The notes under the pieces: model-generated
Seen by the model: only the letters and a program-made list of their open reading frames with translations
Told to the model about the DNA's origin: nothing
Database searches by the model: none
Origin: Lachnospiraceae bacterium
Lineage (GTDB): Bacteria > Bacillota > Clostridia > Lachnospirales > Lachnospiraceae
Direction: 5' to 3'
Length of the DNA stretch: 64,000 bases
Assembly: GCA_023664345.1 (NCBI GenBank)
Contig: JAMPFQ010000001.1
Location: 199,306-263,305 of the forward strand
Made by a program: the position numbers and the translations under genes
In this document: piece by piece, positions 47,335-56,173 of the stretch
Layout of the letters: each line of letters opens with the position of its first letter
Position numbering within the stretch: the first letter of the stretch is position 1

Positions 47335-48142
47335 TCAGGTTCACCCTACAGCCGCCCTTTACTTCCACATACTTTCCGTCATTTACCTGGAGCCATACGC
47401 TCTGGGCGCTGGGGTTCCAGACGGTCTCATTATCGGCGGAGAATTTCAGCCGCTTTGCCGCCTCCATATAGTCGATGATCTCGATATTGGTAGCATACCA
47501 GATATCAGCCCGGCCGCCCATGTATTCACAGAATCTCTCGATCACATCCCAGTTATCATTGTTGTCAAATTCATAGCTGTGCCCCCATACATACATTAAC
47601 TTAAGATACTGCTTTTTCTGGAAATCAGCAAAAAATTCCGCTTTCTGCATCAGTTCAGGATCATTATGATGGCAGGTGGGATGCCACTCCATGGGGTCTG
47701 CGGGCAACGCGAAATCGGGCACGGAAGGCACTACCCTGCCATAGGCGATACCCAGCTGCCGGAACAGCTGCTTGATCTCCTCACTGTAAGAACCATTGGG
47801 ATAAGCGTGGCCTCTCACCAGCTGGCCTGTAAGTTCCTCCAGGCCCTTTCTGTCCTCCAGGATCTCCGCCGCCACTTCCGTGAGAGGACATCTCTCTATG
47901 GTGGGATGGGTCATGGTATGGGTCGCCACTTCATGCCCCTGATACAGTTCCGCAACCCGACTCCTAGTGATGCGGGGAGGCTCCTGTTCCCTCTCCATCA
48001 GGCCGTAATTCAGGTTGAAAGTGCCCTTGATCCCATACTGATTAAAAATACCGATCAGTCTCTCGTCCTGGATCTTGCCGTCGTCATAGCTCATTGTCAG
48101 CGCTTTTGCTTTCCCCTCCGGGAAACAGACATATACTTTCAT
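47327..48142 (-). CDS. polysaccharide deacetylase family protein
   Basis: The 271-aa protein has the NodB-fold motifs: ALTMSYDDGK with the catalytic Asp-Asp, EVATHTMTHP with the metal histidines and RGHAYPNGSY. No signal peptide is seen, so it is probably cytoplasmic or acts on small sugars, not a wall deacetylase. The C-terminus has an ancillary beta region (WNPSAQSVWLQVNDG). Confidence 0.87.
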   Translation of the reverse strand: MKVYVCFPEGKAKALTMSYDDGKIQDERLIGIFNQYGIKGTFNLNYGLMEREQEPPRITRSRVAELYQGHEVATHTMTHPTIERCPLTEVAAEILEDRKGLEELTGQLVRGHAYPNGSYSEEIKQLFRQLGIAYGRVVPSVPDFALPADPMEWHPTCHHNDPELMQKAEFFADFQKKQYLKLMYVWGHSYEFDNNDNWDVIERFCEYMGGRADIWYATNIEIIDYMEAAKRLKFSADNETVWNPSAQSVWLQVNDGKYVEVKGGCRVNLND

Positions 48143-48270
48143 ACTTTCCCATCCTTTCCATGGCGTTTCTTTTCCCTATTAATAATACATGACGAGAATC
48201 CAATGTGCAATACTTATAAACTTTTCACTTTCGTTTCATAAAATTTTTAGCTTATGAGGCAGTTACGCCA

Positions 48271-48299
48271 TTGCCTTTTCCCGGCTTCGCTGTTATGAT
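48271..48299 (+). promoter_or_regulatory. hflK promoter
   Basis: TTGCCT (48271-48276), 17 bp and TATGAT (48294-48299) give a sigma-A promoter. Transcription starting near 48306 would place leader repeat D at the very 5' end of the hflKC mRNA. Confidence 0.65.
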
Positions 48300-48324
48300 T
48301 GTACTATTATGTATGACCTGTTTT

Positions 48325-48470
48325 ACAAAACAGTCTCGAAACGAAAGCACAATGTGCAAAGGACACATGGAAAGATTTTCAACCGCAACAGCGGGTGAAC
48401 AATCTTTCCCCACCCAAGGTGTTGCAAGTGCACAATGCGCCTTGAAGGCGCATGACGGAACTAGGATAGA
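48325..48470 (+). repeat. leader repeat, copy D (before hflK)
   Basis: This diverged 146-bp copy reads AAAACAGTCTCGAAACG at its start and GACGGAACTAGGATAG at its end, then AAAGGAG and hflK. It is the only copy on the plus strand, so the orientation follows the gene. The interior carries GTGCACAATGCGCC-type hairpins instead of the usual core. Confidence 0.55.
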
Positions 48471-48485
48471 AAGGAGTTTTATGCT

Positions 48486-49541
48486 ATGAAAGGTGATTCA
48501 TTTCGCAATCGCAGGAACGGCTTTGAAACAATGGACGGCGGCGCGGGCACTCCGGGCAAACAAACTGGCGGAGGAGGAAAGGTTGTGGTCCTCGCCATTG
48601 TGGTGATCGCAATCCTGTTTCTGGGGTTCAATTCGGCTTACGAGATCAAGGAAAAGGAACAGGCGGTCCTGATCACATTGGGACGCGCACAGGCGGTCAC
48701 AGACCCCGGACTGCATTTTAAAATTCCCTTTATCCAGCAGGTCAGGAAAGTAAACACCACGATTCAGGGCTTTACTATCGGTTATAACGCTGACACGAAT
48801 CAGGCCGATAACGACGAATCCCTGATGATCACTTCGGACTTTAACTTTATCGACGTAGACTTTTATGTAGAATACCGGTACAGCGATCCCGTAAAGGCGA
48901 TATACGCTTCCGAAAACCCCTTAGAGATCCTGCGGAACATCAGCCAGAGCTGCATCCGTACCGTGATCAGCAGCTACCCCGTGGATGATGTGCTGACCAC
49001 AGGCAAGAATGAGATCCAGGCATCCATCCGGGAGATGATCCTGGCTCGCCTGGAAGCCCAGGACATTGGCATACAGCTGGTAAATATCACCATCCAGGAT
49101 TCCGAGCCCCCTACCGTGGAAGTCATGGAAGCGTTTAAATCCGTGGAGACCGCAAAGCAGGGTAAGGAGACCGCCCTGAACAACGCCAACAAATACCGCA
49201 ACGAACAGATTCCTCTTGCGCAGGCACAGGCGGACGGCATCATCAAGGACGCGGAGGCCCAGAAGACCGAGCGTATCAATGAAGCGCTGGCGCAGGTGGC
49301 GCGTTTCAACGCCATGTATGAGGAATATATCAAGAATCCCGTAGTCACCAGACAGCGTATGTTCTATGAGGCAATGGAAGACATCCTGCCCGACCTGAAA
49401 GTGATCATCGAGAGCCCTAATGGCAATACTCAGACCATCTATCCTCTGGAGTCCTTTACCAGCCCGGATGCTTCGTCAGGAAACAACGATACCGCAGGCA
49501 GCAATACCGGGAGAAACGGCGATTCCGCCGCAAACGAGTAA
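48486..49541 (+). CDS. hflK: HflK-like SPFH protein
   Basis: This 351-aa membrane protein has a Gly-rich cytoplasmic N-terminus, one membrane helix (about 33-54), and a band-7/SPFH domain (EKEQAVLITLGRAQAVTDPG, LHFKIPFIQQVRKV, QDIGIQLVNITIQD) followed by a coiled coil. With HflC it forms the large membrane cage that restrains FtsH protease. hflC follows 49 bases later. The C-terminus is Asn/Ser/Gly-rich. Confidence 0.92.
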   Translation: MKGDSFRNRRNGFETMDGGAGTPGKQTGGGGKVVVLAIVVIAILFLGFNSAYEIKEKEQAVLITLGRAQAVTDPGLHFKIPFIQQVRKVNTTIQGFTIGYNADTNQADNDESLMITSDFNFIDVDFYVEYRYSDPVKAIYASENPLEILRNISQSCIRTVISSYPVDDVLTTGKNEIQASIREMILARLEAQDIGIQLVNITIQDSEPPTVEVMEAFKSVETAKQGKETALNNANKYRNEQIPLAQAQADGIIKDAEAQKTERINEALAQVARFNAMYEEYIKNPVVTRQRMFYEAMEDILPDLKVIIESPNGNTQTIYPLESFTSPDASSGNNDTAGSNTGRNGDSAANE

Positions 49542-49590
49542 GCGCTTATTCTGATTCCGAGCCAACAGGATCAGAAAGAAAGGATTATCT

Positions 49591-50460
49591 ATGAAAACAA
49601 TAAAGAAAATTACTTTGATTATAGTTCTGTTCATTCTGCTGATCGTCGGCGCTTCCAGTATCGTTGTCACGCATGAAAACGAATACAGTCTTGTGCGCCA
49701 GTTCGGCAGGATCGATCACGTGGTCAGCCAGGCAGGCGTCAGCTTTAAGATTCCTTTTATCCAGACCGTTGACACACTGCCCAAACAGGTCCTGCTCTAT
49801 GACCTGTCCGCGTCCGATGTCATTACCAGCGACAAAAAGACCATGATCTGTGACAGCTACATCCTGTGGTATATCACGGATCCGCTGAAATTCGCCCAGA
49901 CCCTGAACTGCTCCATCCCCAACGCGGAGAGCAGGCTGGACGCCATTGTCTACAACTCCACCAAGAACATCATCAGCAGCACCAGCCAGGACGAGGTGAT
50001 CTCCGGGCGCAACGGTCAGCTGTCCCAGGCGATCCTGGACAATATCGGCACTTCGCTGGAGCAGTACGGCATCCAGATCCTTTCTTTTGAAACCAAGAAA
50101 CTGGATCTGCCCAGCGACAACAAGGCGGCTGTCTACGAGCGTATGATCTCCGAACGTAACAATATTGCGGCTGCCTATACTGCGGAAGGACAGTCCGAAG
50201 CGCAGAAGATCAGGAACACTACCGACCAGGAAGTGACCGTGATGCTCTCCGAGGCACAGAAAGAAGCGGAGATCCTGATCGCCGAGGGAGAAGCGGAGTA
50301 TATGAGGATCCTGTCCGAGGCCTACAACGACGAGTCCAAGCAGGACTTCTACTCCTTTGTCAGAAGCCTGGACGCTGTGAAAGCTTCCATGCGGGGCGGC
50401 AACAAGACAATCATTCTCTCCCCCGACTCGCCCATCGCACAGATCTTTTATGGAAGATAA
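49591..50460 (+). CDS. hflC: HflC-like SPFH protein
   Basis: This 289-aa partner of HflK has an N-terminal helix (about 7-26), SPFH domain (VVTHENEYSLVRQFGRIDHV, VSFKIPFIQTVDTLPK), a coiled-coil tail (SEAQKEAEILIAEGEAEYM) and a C-terminal PDSPIAQIFYG segment typical of HflC. GAAAGGA precedes the start. Confidence 0.93.
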   Translation: MKTIKKITLIIVLFILLIVGASSIVVTHENEYSLVRQFGRIDHVVSQAGVSFKIPFIQTVDTLPKQVLLYDLSASDVITSDKKTMICDSYILWYITDPLKFAQTLNCSIPNAESRLDAIVYNSTKNIISSTSQDEVISGRNGQLSQAILDNIGTSLEQYGIQILSFETKKLDLPSDNKAAVYERMISERNNIAAAYTAEGQSEAQKIRNTTDQEVTVMLSEAQKEAEILIAEGEAEYMRILSEAYNDESKQDFYSFVRSLDAVKASMRGGNKTIILSPDSPIAQIFYGR

Positions 50461-50471
50461 CGCATTTCCCC

Positions 50472-50500
50472 TTGAAATCTTCCGGGAAAAAATGTAAAAT
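50472..50500 (+). promoter_or_regulatory. promoter of the flagellin paralogue
   Basis: TTGAAA (50472-50477), 17 bp and TAAAAT (50495-50500) match sigma-A, not the flagellar sigma-28 consensus. This suggests expression apart from the flagellar regulon. Confidence 0.65.
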
Positions 50501-50542
50501 AAAATTACGATAGCGTAGATATACCTAAAGGGAGGTGATTTT

Positions 50543-51304
50543 ATGAGTTATATGTCTGTAACGGATGGAACCCGCAGTATCTATTCCCAGCTTTCCAGCG
50601 GTAAGAGAATCAATTCCGCAGCAGATGATGCAGCCGGATTAGCCATTGGCCAGAAGCTGAAAAGGCAGGAGACCGGCTTGAGCGTAGGCGCTCAGAACGC
50701 ACAGGACGGCATGGGCGCTTTAAACGTAGCTGACGGCGCCATGGATGGCATGATGGATCATCTGCAAAGGATCCGTGAGCTTGGGCTGAGATCCCTGAAC
50801 GGAACCTATTCCGATTCCGACCGGGAGTATTTCCAGCAGGAGATCGATCAGTTAAAGGACGGTATCCAGCAGATCGCCAAAAACACGTCCTTTAACGAGC
50901 AGCGATTGTTGGACGGAAGCATGGCTGACCTGCATCTGGCAACCAATCCCGATGGCGGCGGTATGGAGATCGGCATGGAAAATGCCACTCTGGAAGCTTT
51001 GGGGATCGCCGATCTTGATGTGACCAGCGGTAATTTTGACTTAAGCGCGGTAGACGCCGCTATCAGCAAATTATCCGGTCAGCGGAGCAACGTAGGTGCA
51101 TATACCAATCGTCTGGAGCACACCTACAATTACAATACTTCCGCTCATCTGGAGCAGCTCAGTTCCAGAAGCCGCATCGAGGATCTGGATATGCCCATGG
51201 CTATCTCCGAGAAGAAGAAGCAGGATCTTCTGAACCAGTACAAAAACCTGATGCTGAAGAGTCATTTGAACCAGCAATCCCATGTTTTAAGGCTGTTCCA
51301 GTAA
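50543..51304 (+). CDS. short flagellin-like protein
   Basis: This 253-aa protein has both flagellin ends: LSSGKRINSAADDAAGLAI, QNAQDGMGALNVADGAM and a C-terminal SGQRSNVGAYTNRLEHTYNYN segment. It lacks about 14 residues at the extreme N-terminus and any large D2/D3 domain. The C-terminal tail (DLLNQYKNLMLKS) departs from the usual polymerisation sequence and is more basic. It may be a minor filament subunit or a non-filament derivative. It stands alone, with its own promoter and terminator. Confidence 0.85.
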   Translation: MSYMSVTDGTRSIYSQLSSGKRINSAADDAAGLAIGQKLKRQETGLSVGAQNAQDGMGALNVADGAMDGMMDHLQRIRELGLRSLNGTYSDSDREYFQQEIDQLKDGIQQIAKNTSFNEQRLLDGSMADLHLATNPDGGGMEIGMENATLEALGIADLDVTSGNFDLSAVDAAISKLSGQRSNVGAYTNRLEHTYNYNTSAHLEQLSSRSRIEDLDMPMAISEKKKQDLLNQYKNLMLKSHLNQQSHVLRLFQ

Positions 51305-51322
51305 ATTGAACCAAATGAAAAG

Positions 51323-51366
51323 CAACGGCTGACACGCCAGTATCGTAACTGTGTGTCAGCCGTTTT
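51323..51366 (+). terminator. terminator after the flagellin paralogue
   Basis: A stem of AACGGCTGACAC (51324-51335) with GTGTCAGCCGTT (51352-51363) plus a T5 tract. It also lies at the end of the convergent aldo/keto reductase gene. Confidence 0.85.
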
Positions 51367-51367
51367 T

Positions 51368-52357
51368 CTATGCCAGGATCTCGTCAATCTTCTTTCTCTC
51401 CTCCTCGCTGAAAGAGGTGTTCCTGATCATACCGATATTGTCCAGGATCTGGGATGGTCTGGAAGCCCCTATGAGCACGCTGGTGATATCACCATCGCGC
51501 AGGATCCATGACAGCGCCATCTGCGCCAGCGTCTGCCCGCGCTGTGCCGCCAGTTCGCTCAGCTTCCGCACTTTGGCAACGGTTTCCTCTGTGATGGCGT
51601 TCTCTTTCAGGAATCTGCCGTCCGTGCGGATCCGGCTGTCCTCGGGGATCCCATGGAGATAACGGTCGGTCAGCAGTCCCTGTGCCAGCGGACAGAATGT
51701 GATGATGCCGATGCCATGGGCCGCTGCGTAGTCTTTCAGTCCGTCTTTCTCAATATCACGCACCAGCATGGAATATTTCCTCTGGTTGATGATAAAAGGC
51801 GTCCCCATCTCCCTGAACAGTTCCGCAATTGCAATGGTCTGTTCCTTATTATAATTGGAAACGCCCACATAAAGCGCCTTGCCGCTCCTCACAATCCCGT
51901 CCAGCGCCCTTGCGGTCTCCTCCAGAGGCGTTTCGGGGTCGGGCCTGTGGTGATAATAAATATCTACATAATCCAGTCCCATTCTTTTCAGGCTCTGATC
52001 CAGGCTTGCCACCAGATATTTCTTACTGCCCCAGTTCCCATAAGGCCCGGGCCACATATCATAGCCCGCCTTGGTGGAGACCACCATTTCGTCTCTGTAG
52101 GCCCCAAGCCCTTTCTCCAGGATCCGTCCGAAGTTTTCCTCCGCCGCGCCGGGTTCGGGACCGTAATTGTTTGCCAGGTCAAAATGAGTGATGCCGTTGT
52201 CAAAAGCCGTATGGCACATTGCCTGCATGGTCTCAAAGTTCCCGTTGGAACCAAAATTATGCCATAATCCCAAAGAGACCGCGGGAAGCATCAGACCGCT
52301 GTTCCCGCAGCGGTTATATCGCATTTCATCATAACGCGTTTCACTTGCCAGATACAT
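51368..52357 (-). CDS. aldo/keto reductase (YghZ/GpR type)
   Basis: This 329-aa NADPH-dependent oxidoreductase has THFDLANNYGPEPG (catalytic Asp/Tyr), VVSTKAGY (Lys) and YIYYHHRPDP (His), and GASRPSQILDNI for cofactor binding. The sequence is closest to the L-glyceraldehyde-3-phosphate reductase/Kv-beta-like subgroup. An ATG at about 52324 (MRYNRCGNSG) is an alternative start. Confidence 0.92.
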   Translation of the reverse strand: MYLASETRYDEMRYNRCGNSGLMLPAVSLGLWHNFGSNGNFETMQAMCHTAFDNGITHFDLANNYGPEPGAAEENFGRILEKGLGAYRDEMVVSTKAGYDMWPGPYGNWGSKKYLVASLDQSLKRMGLDYVDIYYHHRPDPETPLEETARALDGIVRSGKALYVGVSNYNKEQTIAIAELFREMGTPFIINQRKYSMLVRDIEKDGLKDYAAAHGIGIITFCPLAQGLLTDRYLHGIPEDSRIRTDGRFLKENAITEETVAKVRKLSELAAQRGQTLAQMALSWILRDGDITSVLIGASRPSQILDNIGMIRNTSFSEEERKKIDEILA

Positions 52358-52425
52358 AGTTTTGTAACCTCCTGTCCTCGTTCTGTGACTGCTTTATATA
52401 TTTTTAACACAAAACGGGATAAAGG

Positions 52426-53802
52426 TCAATGTCCTGTCCTCCTCCTGCTGATCTTACTGAACCACGCGTAATACCCTATGAAGAGCCCGCTGGTCACCAC
52501 CCAGGTCAGAGGATAGCTGAACATGATGGTATAGATATCCGGCCTCATGGGCACCGCGAACATGATCCAGAGGACACGGATCACACAGATCCCGCCCAGG
52601 CAGATCAGCGTGGGGATCCAGCAGTCACCCACACCCCGCAGTGCGCCGGACATGATTTCTATGATGATATAAGTGACATAGACGGGCACCAGGAACCGGG
52701 TCATGGCCAGACCGATCCTGAGCACTTCCTCGTCCGTGGTAAAGAGCCTGCAGATGAACGGCGCACCGTAATACAATACCAGCGACACGAAGACTGTGGC
52801 TCCAAGGCTCATATACAGGCAGGTGCGGATCCCTTTCCGCACTCTCTCCAGTTTCCCCGCGCCGAAATTCTGCCCCACAAAGGTGGTGACCGCGATGCCA
52901 AACGAGTTGATGGTCATCCAGAAGATGCAGTCCAGCTTCGAGTATGCTGTCCATGCCGCTACCGTGTCTGTCCCAAGAGCGTTGATGGCGGACTGGATGA
53001 TGATGTTGGAAAGGCTGTACATGACCGACTGCAGCCCCGCCGGAAAGCCAATCCTGATGATCCTCTGGAGCATCCTGCGGTCCAGGCGGATCTCCCGCAG
53101 TTCCAGATGGTGCATATCATCCGTCCGCATCAGCACCAGCACCACCAGCGCCGCGCTCATCGCCTGGGAAGAGATGGTGGCGATGGCCGCCCCCGCCACG
53201 CCCAGCCTGCAGACCACGATGAACACCACATCCAGCACGATATTGGTGAAGCAGCTGATGATCAGGAAATACAGGGGACGCCTGGAATCCCCCACCGCCC
53301 GCAGGATGCCCGCGCCCACATTGTAGATCAGGTTCCCTATCACGCCCAGGAAATAGATGCGGATATAGAGGATTGCCAGATCCAGCACCTCCGCCGGGGT
53401 GTCCATGGCGCTTAAAATAGCAGGCGCCGCCACAAGACCGACTATCATCAGGAACAGTCCCGCCGCCAGGCAGAAAGCGATCGCCGTATGTACCGCGTAT
53501 CCCACCATCTCCCTGCGCTTTGCCCCGTAATATTGGGAAATGATCACCGTGGCGCCGCTGGACAGTCCCACGAAGAATCCCACCAGCAGATTGATCACTG
53601 TGCCCGTGCTGCCGCCTGCCGCCGACAGCGCTTCCTTTCCCACGAAACGCCCCAGGATCATGGCATCCGCCGCATTATATAATTGCTGAAAAAATGTACC
53701 GAACAAAATAGGGAAAAAGAACAGGAGCAGCTGTTTCCAGATCACTCCCTCCGTTATCTCGTTCTTTTCCGCCGCTTTCCCTGAAATTGTCTTCTCTTCC
53801 AT
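52426..53802 (-). CDS. MATE family efflux transporter
   Basis: This 458-aa protein with 12 predicted helices contains FGTFFQQLYNAADAMILG and the paired GRFVGKEALSAAGG region of MATE exporters, which expel drugs or metabolites using Na+ or H+ gradients. The substrate is unknown. The start is uncertain between ATG 53802 and GTG 53811. Confidence 0.93.
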   Translation of the reverse strand: MEEKTISGKAAEKNEITEGVIWKQLLLFFFPILFGTFFQQLYNAADAMILGRFVGKEALSAAGGSTGTVINLLVGFFVGLSSGATVIISQYYGAKRREMVGYAVHTAIAFCLAAGLFLMIVGLVAAPAILSAMDTPAEVLDLAILYIRIYFLGVIGNLIYNVGAGILRAVGDSRRPLYFLIISCFTNIVLDVVFIVVCRLGVAGAAIATISSQAMSAALVVLVLMRTDDMHHLELREIRLDRRMLQRIIRIGFPAGLQSVMYSLSNIIIQSAINALGTDTVAAWTAYSKLDCIFWMTINSFGIAVTTFVGQNFGAGKLERVRKGIRTCLYMSLGATVFVSLVLYYGAPFICRLFTTDEEVLRIGLAMTRFLVPVYVTYIIIEIMSGALRGVGDCWIPTLICLGGICVIRVLWIMFAVPMRPDIYTIMFSYPLTWVVTSGLFIGYYAWFSKISRRRTGH

Positions 53803-53889
53803 ATCCCTCACCTGAAAAGCTTTCTCTTTTGCCTTTCCCTAAGGGAGTATATGCCGCATTGGAGCGTATGTCAAGGGTCATATGTCGGG

Positions 53890-53923
53890 AAAAGCCCCCG
53901 GAGATCAAAATCTCCAGAGGCTT
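53890..53923 (-). terminator. terminator of amt
   Basis: An AAGCCTCTGGAGAT arm pairs with ATCTCCGGGGGCTT and is followed by a T4 tract on the minus strand, 26 bases after the amt-glnB stop. Confidence 0.8.
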
Positions 53924-53948
53924 CCTATTCTCATGTACATCCTATTTT

Positions 53949-55712
53949 CTACTCCACATCCTGCAAGGCCGCGAAATCTTCCTCGCCGGTGCGGATCTTG
54001 ACTACCTTATCCACATTATAGACGAAGATCTTGCCGTCGCCGATATGCCCGGTATACAGAGCCCTCTTTGCGGCGGCGATCACTTCCGCTACAGGAATCT
54101 TGCTGACCACCACTTCCACCTTGATCTTGGGAAGCAGGGTAGCGTCCATCTCCACGCCTCGGTACATCTCTCCCGCGCCTTTCTGGATGCCGCAGCCCAT
54201 CACATTGGTAACGGTCATGCCCGTCACCCCCAGGTCGTTCATGGCTTTTCTCAGGGTATCATAACGGTTCATCTTGGCAATGACCACAACCTTATAGATA
54301 CCGGAAGCGGACACGGAAGGCACTTCCACAACAGGGACTGCCGCCGCTTTCTTCGTCTCGGAAGCGGCGTCATACTCGCTTTCCCCAAGGTCAGTGTTCT
54401 CATTCACATCCATAACGCCGCCGGAAACGTCTATGATGGAGAATCCCGCATATGCGGACGCCAGGCCGTGCTCCTTGGAATCCAGACCCACGATCTCTTC
54501 CTCCTCAGTGACACGCAGTCCGATCACTGCTTTGATTGCAAAGAATACAAGAGTGATCGTGACCGCCGTCCATGCCGCCACGGAGACAAATCCCAGAAGC
54601 TGTAAGCCCAGCAGCTTCACACCGCCGCCATAGAACAGGCCCACAAGCTGATTTCCCGCTCCGTCCGCAATGGAATATCCGGGCGCGGAGGGTGTGGCGA
54701 ACAGGCCTACTGCAATGGTTCCCCAGATACCGTTCATGCAGTGCACCGCCACAGCGCCCACGGGGTCGTCGATCCGCAGCTTGTAATCCAGAAGCCATAC
54801 ACCAAATACCACCAGCAGACCGGCCACGGCGCCGATCACGATGGCGCCAAAGGCATCCGTCACATCACAGGGCGCGGTGATCGCCACCAGACCCGCCAGG
54901 GAAGCGTTCAGACACATGGAAACATCGGGCTTGCCATACTTGATCCAGGTGAAGATCATACATACCACCGTAGCCACCGCGGGAGCGATCGTAGTGGTCA
55001 CGAACACGGAACCCAGCTGTTCCACGCTGGTACATGCCGCGCCGTTAAATCCATACCAGCCCAGCCACAGGATGAACACGCCAAGGGCGCCTAAGGGAAT
55101 ACTGTGTCCGGGAAATGCGTTGACCTTTGTGATCTTCCCACTCTTGTCTTTGGTGAATTTTCCAATGCGGGGCCCCAGGATCTTGGCGCCGATCAGCGCG
55201 GAGATACCGCCCACCATATGGATCGCGCAGGAACCCGCGAAGTCGTGGAAGCCCAGCTGTGACAGCCAGCCGCCGCCCCAGATCCAATGCGCCTCGATGG
55301 GATAGATCAGGGCCGATATCACTGCGGAATATACGCAGTAGGATAAAAACTTGGTCCTCTCCGCCATGGCGCCGGATACGATGGTCGCGGTGGTGGCGCA
55401 GAATACCAGATTGAATACAAAATTGGACCAGTCAAAGTTCTCGTATGCGGTAAAGATATCAAAGCCAGGCTTACCGATAAAGCCTGCCAGATCCTCCCCC
55501 AGCAGCAGTCCGAACCCGATCAGGATGAACACCACCGTACCGATACAGAAGTCCATCAGGTTCTTCATGATAATGTTGCCTGCGTTCTTCGCCCTGGTGA
55601 AACCTGTCTCCACCATAGCAAAGCCCGCCTGCATCCAGAACACCAGCGCGGCTCCGATCAGGAACCAGACGCCAAAGATCTGGCTGTTTACAGCGCTCAT
55701 AATTTCTTCCAT
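53949..55712 (-). CDS. amt: ammonium transporter fused to a PII domain
   Basis: The 587-aa protein joins an Amt channel (residues 1-415, 11 helices; FWMQAGFAMVETGFTRAKN, GGWLSQLGFHDFAGSCAIHM, the His-containing VHCMNGIWGT) to a C-terminal GlnB/PII regulatory domain (about 470-587; YKVVVIAKMNRYDTLRKAM, T-loop GAGEMYRGVEM, YTGHIGDGKIFV). A roughly 50-residue Ala/Glu-rich linker connects them. In free systems PII plugs Amt; a fusion makes the gate permanent. Leader hairpins and triple repeats upstream suggest tight RNA control. Confidence 0.95.
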   Translation of the reverse strand: MEEIMSAVNSQIFGVWFLIGAALVFWMQAGFAMVETGFTRAKNAGNIIMKNLMDFCIGTVVFILIGFGLLLGEDLAGFIGKPGFDIFTAYENFDWSNFVFNLVFCATTATIVSGAMAERTKFLSYCVYSAVISALIYPIEAHWIWGGGWLSQLGFHDFAGSCAIHMVGGISALIGAKILGPRIGKFTKDKSGKITKVNAFPGHSIPLGALGVFILWLGWYGFNGAACTSVEQLGSVFVTTTIAPAVATVVCMIFTWIKYGKPDVSMCLNASLAGLVAITAPCDVTDAFGAIVIGAVAGLLVVFGVWLLDYKLRIDDPVGAVAVHCMNGIWGTIAVGLFATPSAPGYSIADGAGNQLVGLFYGGGVKLLGLQLLGFVSVAAWTAVTITLVFFAIKAVIGLRVTEEEEIVGLDSKEHGLASAYAGFSIIDVSGGVMDVNENTDLGESEYDAASETKKAAAVPVVEVPSVSASGIYKVVVIAKMNRYDTLRKAMNDLGVTGMTVTNVMGCGIQKGAGEMYRGVEMDATLLPKIKVEVVVSKIPVAEVIAAAKRALYTGHIGDGKIFVYNVDKVVKIRTGEEDFAALQDVE

Positions 55713-55726
55713 AATTTTCTCCTCCT

Positions 55727-56009
55727 ATTCCAGTTCCGTTTCTCCACTTCAGTGCCCCTTGCTCTGAAAGAAATTTTCCGCTGCACAAACCGCAGCTGAA
55801 AATTCCTTTCGGGCACTTCCGTTCCGAAACTGTTTTGATTCCAGTTCCGTTTCTCCACTTCAGTGCCCCTTGCTCTGAAAGGAATTTTCCGCTGCACAAA
55901 CCGCAGCTGAAAATTCCTTTCGGGCACTTCCGTTTCGGGACTGTTTTGATTCCAGTTCCGTTTCTCCACTTCAGTGCCCCTTGCTCTGCACTCCCGTTCC
56001 GAAACTGTT
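55727..56009 (-). repeat. three tandem leader repeats, copies E-G (before amt)
   Basis: Copy E (55727-55836) and copy F (55838-55947) are nearly identical with a period of 111 bp; copy G (55949-56009) is a short form like that before grpE. Each runs on the coding strand from CAGTTTCGGAACGG to AACGGAACTGGAAT. The long forms contain a GGAATTTTCAGCTGCGG arm facing a CAGCGGAAAATTTC arm, which would pair. The array ends 14 bases before the amt start. Confidence 0.8.
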
Positions 56010-56012
56010 GTT

Positions 56013-56121
56013 AAAAAAAGACGATGCGGCGGCTCTCCCTTACGAAGCCTCTTTGCATCGTCAAAAATGTGCGCTTGCGCACACAGAAAAAGGCACCACG
56101 GGGATTACCCATAGCGCCTTT
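56013..56121 (-). promoter_or_regulatory. amt leader with three terminator-like hairpins
   Basis: On the coding strand there are three hairpins in series: AAAGGCGC stem (56121-56089) then T5; GTGCGC/GCGCAC (56082-56069) then ATTTTT; and GACGATGC/GCATCGTC (56062-56020) closing a 27-base internal part and followed by T7 (56013-56019). All lie downstream of a strong promoter, so they could attenuate amt. They may also end the exosortase transcript. Confidence 0.6.
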
Positions 56122-56135
56122 GCTTTACAGATGGA

Positions 56136-56164
56136 ATTGTAGCACCCTGAAAGGAGAATGTCAA
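56136..56164 (-). promoter_or_regulatory. amt promoter
   Basis: On the minus strand, TTGACA (56159-56164), exactly 17 bp and TACAAT (56136-56141) form a near-consensus sigma-A promoter just after the exosortase stop. The amt leader would be about 415 bases. Confidence 0.8.
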
Positions 56165-56173
56165 CCAGGAAAT

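Noticed and set aside
55471-55969. Minus-strand frames with repeated WNQN/FQLRFVQRK peptides
   Set aside because: They are translations of the tandem leader repeats before amt, not proteins.
55727-56009. Possible CRISPR array before amt
   Set aside because: The period is about 111 bp and the copies are nearly identical along their length, with no unique spacers or cas genes.
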